From contig NZ_NXIA01000001.1 in the NCBI RefSeq assembly GCF_002412165.1, positions 299,994-363,993 on the forward strand: 64,000 bases of DNA, given 5' to 3'. How positions within the stretch are numbered: position 1 is the first letter of the stretch; each line of letters begins with the position of its first letter. Origin of the DNA: Curtobacterium sp. 'Ferrero'. Its GTDB lineage: Bacteria > Actinomycetota > Actinomycetes > Actinomycetales > Microbacteriaceae. The notes under the pieces are model-generated. The model was not told the DNA's origin. It made no database searches and saw only the letters and a list, made by a program, of their open reading frames with translations. Of this stretch, positions 59,686-64,000 are shown one piece after another. Both the position numbers and the translations under genes were made by a program.

Positions 59686-60183
59686 GTGCCACACCACGAA
59701 GATCCCGCGTCGATCACGATCAGGTCCGCCGTCCCCGCCGACGCCGTTGCGATCGCCCACGTGCACGCGGCTTCGTGGCGGGAGACGTACGGCCACGTCG
59801 TCGACGACCCGGACACGAGTCCGTGGTTCGACGCCGACCGCCGCGTGCCGATGTGGCGGGAGAACCTGACCGGCGACGTGTTCACCGCGGTCGTCGCGGA
59901 GGACGGCAGCGGCATCGTCGGCTTCGCGGCCGTGCAACCCGCCACCGACGACGGCGCCGTCCGGCCCGAGGAGCTCACGATGCTCTACACGCTCGCACGG
60001 GTGCACGGCTCCGGGGCCGGACAGGGACTCCTCGACGCCGTGCTCGGAGCCCGGCCGGCGCAGCTCTGGGTCGCGGACGACAACGCCCGCGCGATCGCGT
60101 TCTACCGGCGCAACGGGTTCTCGGCCGACGGTGCGACGTCGTCGTTCGGCCCGATCGAGCGGTCCCTCCGCCTCGTGCGCTGA
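59686..60183 (+). CDS. GNAT-family N-acetyltransferase
   Basis: The 165-residue protein begins at GTG 59686. GNAT motifs are visible: ITIRSAVPADAVAIAHVHAASW, TMLYTLARVHGSGAGQGLL (acetyl-CoA loop, with the usual Arg missing) and VADDNARAIAFYRRNGF. The W-R-E-T-Y start is typical of the group that acetylates amines or drugs. Substrate unknown. Confidence 0.88.
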   Translation: MPHHEDPASITIRSAVPADAVAIAHVHAASWRETYGHVVDDPDTSPWFDADRRVPMWRENLTGDVFTAVVAEDGSGIVGFAAVQPATDDGAVRPEELTMLYTLARVHGSGAGQGLLDAVLGARPAQLWVADDNARAIAFYRRNGFSADGATSSFGPIERSLRLVR

Positions 60184-60245
60184 CCGGGCCGAGGACCGCC
60201 ACCGCGGCCACGGCCGACCAGCGCCGCCCACGCACCCACGCACAC

Positions 60246-60285
60246 GACGGGAGGCACGCTGCCCACCGGCACCGTGCCTCCCGTC
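60246..60285. terminator. Bidirectional terminator between the acetyltransferase and the sugar-binding protein
   Basis: GACGGGAGGCACG (60246-60258) and CGTGCCTCCCGTC (60273-60285) form a perfect 13-bp stem with a 14-base loop, between two convergent genes. Parts of the same stem sequence, GGACGGGAGGCACG, recur at 57811-57824 and about 62628-62641. Confidence 0.75.
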
Positions 60286-60320
60286 CGTCAGCGTGTCAGC
60301 GCTGCGTCACCGACGGATCG

Positions 60321-61661
60321 TCAGCCCTTGACCGGGATCGACTGCGCCTTGAGCGCCGCGATCGTCTTCGACTGCCCGGACTCGAGCGCCTCCAGCAGGG
60401 TGCCCTGCCCGGCCGTCGCCTGGCCGAAGCCGTCCGAGACGTCCGAGTAGGTCTGGGTCATGGTCGGACCCCAGGTGAACGGCTGGATGTTCTCGGCCGC
60501 CTTCGCGAACTCCTCGTAGATCTTCTGGTTGCCGTAGAACGGCAGGCCCTCGGTCAGCGCGGGGAGGTCGGCACCGGTGGTCGAGGCCGGGTACAGGTTG
60601 GCCTGCTTGTTCAGCGCGGCGAGCGCCTCCTTCGAGGTGTTCAGCCAGACCAGGAACTTCGACGCCTCGGCCGGGTGCTTGCTGCCCGCGAAGACGACGT
60701 TCGACGAACCACCCCAGGCTGCCGACTTGTTCTCGCCCTCGTTCCACTGCGGCATCGGCGCGACGGCCCAGTCACCGGAGGTCGACGGCGCGCCGCTCGA
60801 GATGGTGTTCGCACCCCAGACGGCCGAGACCCAGGTCCAGTCCTGACCCTTGTCGTAGGCGCTGTTCCACTGGTCCGAGAAGCTCGGCAGCGTGTTGACG
60901 AGCTTCTTCGAGATGAGGTCCTGCCAGTAGTTCGCGACCTTCTTCGACGCGCTGTCGGTCAGGTTGACGGTCCAGTCGGAGCCCGAGTTCGAGAACCACT
61001 GGCCACCGGCCTGCGAGACGAGCCCGGCGAACTGGTTGACGTCGCTCTTCGAGAAGTTCGTGATGTTGCCGCCCATCGCCTTGATCTTCACGGCGTCCTC
61101 GGCGTACTCGTCCCAGGTCTTCGGCACGGACAGGCCGGCCTTCTCGAACAGGTCCTTGCGGTAGTACAGCGCCATCGGGCCGGAGTCCTGCGGGATGGCG
61201 TAGACCGACTTCGAGTCACCGAAGGTCACCTGGTTCCAGAGGCCCTCGGAGAAGTCCTTCTTCGCGTCGGCGACGCCGGCGCAGCCGCCGATGTCCTCGA
61301 GACCGTCCTGCACACGGAACGCCGGCAGCGAGTCGTACTCGACCTGGCCGATGTCCGGGGCCTGCTTGGCCTTGAGCTGGTTGAAGAAGTTCTGGTAGGT
61401 GCCGCTGTTGCCGCTCGCGACGATGGAGACCTTGACCTGGATGTCCGGGTTCTCCTTGTTCCAGATCTCGACGACCTTGTCCATGTTCGGCACCCAGGTC
61501 GTGAAGTCGAGCGTGACCTTGCCGCCCGACGCCTTGCAGCTCGCCGCCGAGGAGGAGCCGGATCCGCTGCCGGAGCCGCTGCTGCCGGAGCTGCAGCCGG
61601 CGAGGGCGACGGCCGCGGCGACCGCGACGGCGGCGACGCTGAGGAACTTCGTTGTCTTCAT
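60321..61661 (-). CDS. Sugar ABC transporter, substrate-binding lipoprotein
   Basis: The 446-residue family 1 (MalE-like) binding protein has a lipobox LAGC with Cys23 followed by a Gly/Ser-rich linker. VTLDFTTWVPNMDKVVEIWN and KQAPDIGQVEYDSLPAF are conserved blocks. The gene is followed in order, reading right to left, after two permease genes and a GH42 galactosidase, so beta-galactosides are the likely substrate. No ATPase gene is in the cluster; a shared one (MsiK-type) is usual. Confidence 0.92.
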   Translation of the reverse strand: MKTTKFLSVAAVAVAAAVALAGCSSGSSGSGSGSGSSSAASCKASGGKVTLDFTTWVPNMDKVVEIWNKENPDIQVKVSIVASGNSGTYQNFFNQLKAKQAPDIGQVEYDSLPAFRVQDGLEDIGGCAGVADAKKDFSEGLWNQVTFGDSKSVYAIPQDSGPMALYYRKDLFEKAGLSVPKTWDEYAEDAVKIKAMGGNITNFSKSDVNQFAGLVSQAGGQWFSNSGSDWTVNLTDSASKKVANYWQDLISKKLVNTLPSFSDQWNSAYDKGQDWTWVSAVWGANTISSGAPSTSGDWAVAPMPQWNEGENKSAAWGGSSNVVFAGSKHPAEASKFLVWLNTSKEALAALNKQANLYPASTTGADLPALTEGLPFYGNQKIYEEFAKAAENIQPFTWGPTMTQTYSDVSDGFGQATAGQGTLLEALESGQSKTIAALKAQSIPVKG

Positions 61662-61755
61662 GCTGTTTCCGTTCGGGATGTGGTTGGGGATGTGGTGCGG
61701 GTTCGGGGACCGCCGCGGTCGGGCCAGGGGGCGTGCGCGACCGCGGCGGGGTCGG

Positions 61756-62706
61756 TCACTTCAGGCCGCCGGCACCCAGGCCGGACCGCCAGAAGCGCTG
61801 GAGGGAGAGGAACGCGATGAGCAGCGGGATGATCGACAGGAACGACCCGATGAGCACGAGGGTGCGGAGGTCCGGGTACTGGCTCACGTTCGAGTTCCAC
61901 GTGTAGAGGCCGAGGGTGACGGGGAACAGCGACGAGTCGCGGAGCATCACGAGCGGCAGGAAGAAGTTGTTCCAGATCGCGACGAACTGGAACAGGAAGA
62001 TCGTCACGAGCGCGGGCGACATGAGCCGCACGGCGACCGTGAAGAACGTGCGCACCTCGCCGGAGCCGTCGATGCGCGCGGCCTCGATGATCTCGTCGGG
62101 CACGCTCGACGCCGCGAACAGTCGCGACAGGTACACGCCGAACGGGCTGACGATGCTCGGCAGGAACACCGACCAGAAGGTGTCGGTGAGGTCGACCTGG
62201 CTGAAGATGAGGAACAGCGGCAGGGCGAGCGCCGTGGCCGGCACGAGGACGCCGCCGAGGAACACGTTGAACAGGACCTCGCGTCCGCGGAACCGGTACT
62301 TCGCCAGCGCGTAGCCGCACATCGCCGACAGCACGGTGCCGATGAGCCCGGCGACGGCCGCGTAGGCGATGCTGTTCGCCATCCACCGAAGGTAGATGCC
62401 GCCCTGGTAGGTGAACAGCTGCCCGAGGTTCGTGACGACGTCCTGCAGTGACGACGCACTGAACCACAGCGAGAACGTCGTGTTGAAGTTCGTCGCGGTC
62501 TTCGTCGACGAGACCAGCAGCCAGAAGATCGGCAGCAGGAAGTAGACGGTGAAGACGCCCATGACGAGCATCGCGGCGGACCGCGAGATGACGCTCTCAC
62601 GCGGACCCCGCGCTCCGCGCTGGTGCGGACGGGAGGCACGGTTCGGCTCGAGCGGTCGGCCCGCGTCCGCCACGAGCTCGCGCCGGTCGGGTGCGTTGAC
62701 GGTCAC
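61756..62706 (-). CDS. Sugar ABC transporter permease (MalG-like)
   Basis: The 316-residue permease has six helices. The EAA loop is EIIEAARIDGSGEVRTFF, the site that contacts the ATPase. An Arg/Pro-rich N-terminal extension of about 40 residues precedes the first helix. GTG start overlaps the stop of the MalF-like gene upstream. It forms the channel with that partner. Confidence 0.92.
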   Translation of the reverse strand: MTVNAPDRRELVADAGRPLEPNRASRPHQRGARGPRESVISRSAAMLVMGVFTVYFLLPIFWLLVSSTKTATNFNTTFSLWFSASSLQDVVTNLGQLFTYQGGIYLRWMANSIAYAAVAGLIGTVLSAMCGYALAKYRFRGREVLFNVFLGGVLVPATALALPLFLIFSQVDLTDTFWSVFLPSIVSPFGVYLSRLFAASSVPDEIIEAARIDGSGEVRTFFTVAVRLMSPALVTIFLFQFVAIWNNFFLPLVMLRDSSLFPVTLGLYTWNSNVSQYPDLRTLVLIGSFLSIIPLLIAFLSLQRFWRSGLGAGGLK

Positions 62707-63617
62707 TGGGCTTCCTTCCGCTGGGTCAGTCGGAGGAACCCGATCGACAGGATGAACGTCGCGACGGCGAGGACGACCGAGAACGCGGCGGCGAGGTTGA
62801 AGTTCGGCACCGACGAGGTCGAGTACACGAGCATGTTCGGCGTGAACGTCGACGAGATCGTCGAGGTGAACTGGCGGAACACGGTCGGCTCGGTGAGGAG
62901 CTGCAGGGTGCCGATGATCGAGAACACGGCGGTCAGGACGATCGCCGGGATCACCATCGGGATCTTGACCGAGAGGGCGATCCGGAGCTGCGAGGCGCCG
63001 TCGAGCTTGGCCGCCTCGTAGATCTCGGTCGGGATCGCGAGGAGCGACGAGTAGATGATGAGCATGTTGTAGCCGACGTAGACCCAGGTCACGACGTTCG
63101 CGATGGCCCACAGGACCGTGCTGCCGCCGAGCAGGTCGAACCGGCTCGTGACCGCCGAGAACGGCGAGAGGTTCGGCGCGTACAGGTAGCCCCACATGAT
63201 GGCGGCGATGACACCGGGGACGGCGTACGGGGCGAAGAACGCCAGGCGGAAGAAGCGCTTGCCGCGGAGCAGCGGCGAGTCCAGCAGCAGTGCGAACACC
63301 AGGGCGAGCAGGAGCATCACCGGCACCTGCACGACGCCGAAGAGCAGTACCCGGAGCACCGAGCCCCAGAACTCGCTGTTCTGGAACACGAGCACGTACT
63401 GGCTCAGGCCGCCGAACACCTGCGTCGGCGCGCCGAACGTGCCCTGCCGCTCGATCTTCTGGAGCGACTCCCACACCGCGTAGAGGATGGGGACGAGGTA
63501 GAACGCGGTGAAGAGGACGGCGAACGGCGTCACGAAGACGACGATCGCGCGGCGGTACCGGAAGCCCCCGCCGGTCCGACGTCGGGCGACCCGCGGTCGC
63601 TGGGCTGTGGTGGTCAT
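62703..63617 (-). CDS. Sugar ABC transporter permease (MalF-like)
   Basis: The 304-residue permease begins MTTTAQRPRVARRRTGGG at ATG 63615-63617, overlapping the galactosidase stop. The EAA loop reads EIYEAAKLDGASQLRIALS. Six predicted helices match MalF-type partners. Confidence 0.92.
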   Translation of the reverse strand: MTTTAQRPRVARRRTGGGFRYRRAIVVFVTPFAVLFTAFYLVPILYAVWESLQKIERQGTFGAPTQVFGGLSQYVLVFQNSEFWGSVLRVLLFGVVQVPVMLLLALVFALLLDSPLLRGKRFFRLAFFAPYAVPGVIAAIMWGYLYAPNLSPFSAVTSRFDLLGGSTVLWAIANVVTWVYVGYNMLIIYSSLLAIPTEIYEAAKLDGASQLRIALSVKIPMVIPAIVLTAVFSIIGTLQLLTEPTVFRQFTSTISSTFTPNMLVYSTSSVPNFNLAAAFSVVLAVATFILSIGFLRLTQRKEAQ

Positions 63618-64000
63618 GGTCGCTCCCTGTCCGTCCGGATGATCTGGGTGCCGCCCGGGGCGATGACGGTGACGCCGTCCACAGCCCGGTCGGCGACGAG
63701 CTCGTGGCCCGTCACGGTGTGCTCGACGGCACGGTCGGTGTGGTTGAGCAGGAAGACCCACTCGTGCTGCTCGTCCCGGCGCCGGACCACCTCGAGCCCC
63801 GGCTGTGCGACCGGGTCCGGTGCGGTGCCGGCCTCGGCGAGCACGCGACGGAGCAGTGCGCCCCGCGCGGCGTCGTCGAGGACCGTCGACACGTACCAGG
63901 CGGTCCCGTCGCCGTGCTCGTTGCGGGTGACCGCGGGGCTGCCGGCCAGCGGTCCCTCCGCGTGGTCGACGACGCTCGTGGCGCCGTGCAGCTCGACGGG
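63614..64000 (-). CDS. GH42 beta-galactosidase, 3' part
   Basis: The last 128 residues are visible; the rest lies beyond the right edge. GDGTAWYVSTVLDDAARGALL and HEWVFLLNHTDRAVE match the C-terminal beta-domain of GH42 galactosidases (A-W-Y-V-x-T and F-L-L-N-H). The gene leads into the ABC importer with an ATGA overlap, forming a sugar-use operon. Confidence 0.8.
   Translation of the reverse strand, partial: PVELHGATSVVDHAEGPLAGSPAVTRNEHGDGTAWYVSTVLDDAARGALLRRVLAEAGTAPDPVAQPGLEVVRRRDEQHEWVFLLNHTDRAVEHTVTGHELVADRAVDGVTVIAPGGTQIIRTDRERP

Overview
The window is high-GC actinobacterial DNA. The core genes, gene order and small families (a DUF6191 protein, a DHA2 exporter with a long Gln-rich insert, a GH42 galactosidase beside a sugar ABC importer) fit Microbacteriaceae, and a Curtobacterium-like organism is my best guess. 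The DNA falls into two parts that meet at a tRNA-Gln gene (38720-38790, minus strand).

Part A (1 to about 38.7 kb) is accessory DNA and looks like a metal-resistance island. From the left: a minus-strand operon for a complex I-like membrane module (NuoA, a degenerate NuoB-like protein, NuoH, J, K and the start of an L/M/N-type subunit) with a CsoR-type operator in front; copZ-copA and a divergent gene with csoR under a second CsoR-type operator; an exported copper set (DUF6153, DUF305, M23 peptidase); a cadD-lspA-ccdA operon and a cmtR-like regulator with a cation efflux gene, both starting from identical operator/promoter sequences that predict leaderless mRNAs; an OafA-like acyltransferase; a CopD-CtaG fusion, a zinc-type CDF exporter and its ArsR regulator; a long plus-strand operon (CtaG, DUF6153-like, M23, CopC, M23, small membrane protein, DsbA-like, TlpA-like, LspA, CcdA); and an arsenic operon (ArsR, FAD disulfide-reductase-like protein, ArsB, ArsC, an ArsO-like flavoprotein with a stop codon before a Cys-rich tail, and a second ArsC). 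An intact IS30-family insertion sequence follows.

The right end of Part A (32.8-38.5 kb) is the least familiar region. It holds two paralogous proteins that look like tyrosine recombinases but lack most catalytic residues, a 607-residue DDE transposase-like protein translationally coupled to the second paralog, and two opposite-strand cargo genes (a duplicated zinc-ribbon DUF723-like protein and a helicase-associated-domain protein). Each cargo gene has a strong hairpin whose 3' arm runs into its Shine-Dalgarno sequence. This block lies directly against the 3' end of the tRNA-Gln gene, a common integration site.

Part B (38.7-64 kb) looks like core chromosome: a MarR regulator, an ABC-F ATPase with a large leader inverted repeat, a molybdenum cofactor operon (moaE, mog, moaC, moeA), methylthioadenosine phosphorylase, a sugar epimerase followed by a glycosyltransferase/TIGR04282-like/methyltransferase operon, a small repeat protein behind a perfect palindrome, phosphoglucomutase, a DHA2 exporter, an orphan DNA methyltransferase, a penicillin-binding protein, and a sugar ABC importer leading into a GH42 beta-galactosidase cut by the right edge.

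All assignments come from reading the sequence and translations by eye. No database search or alignment was run.
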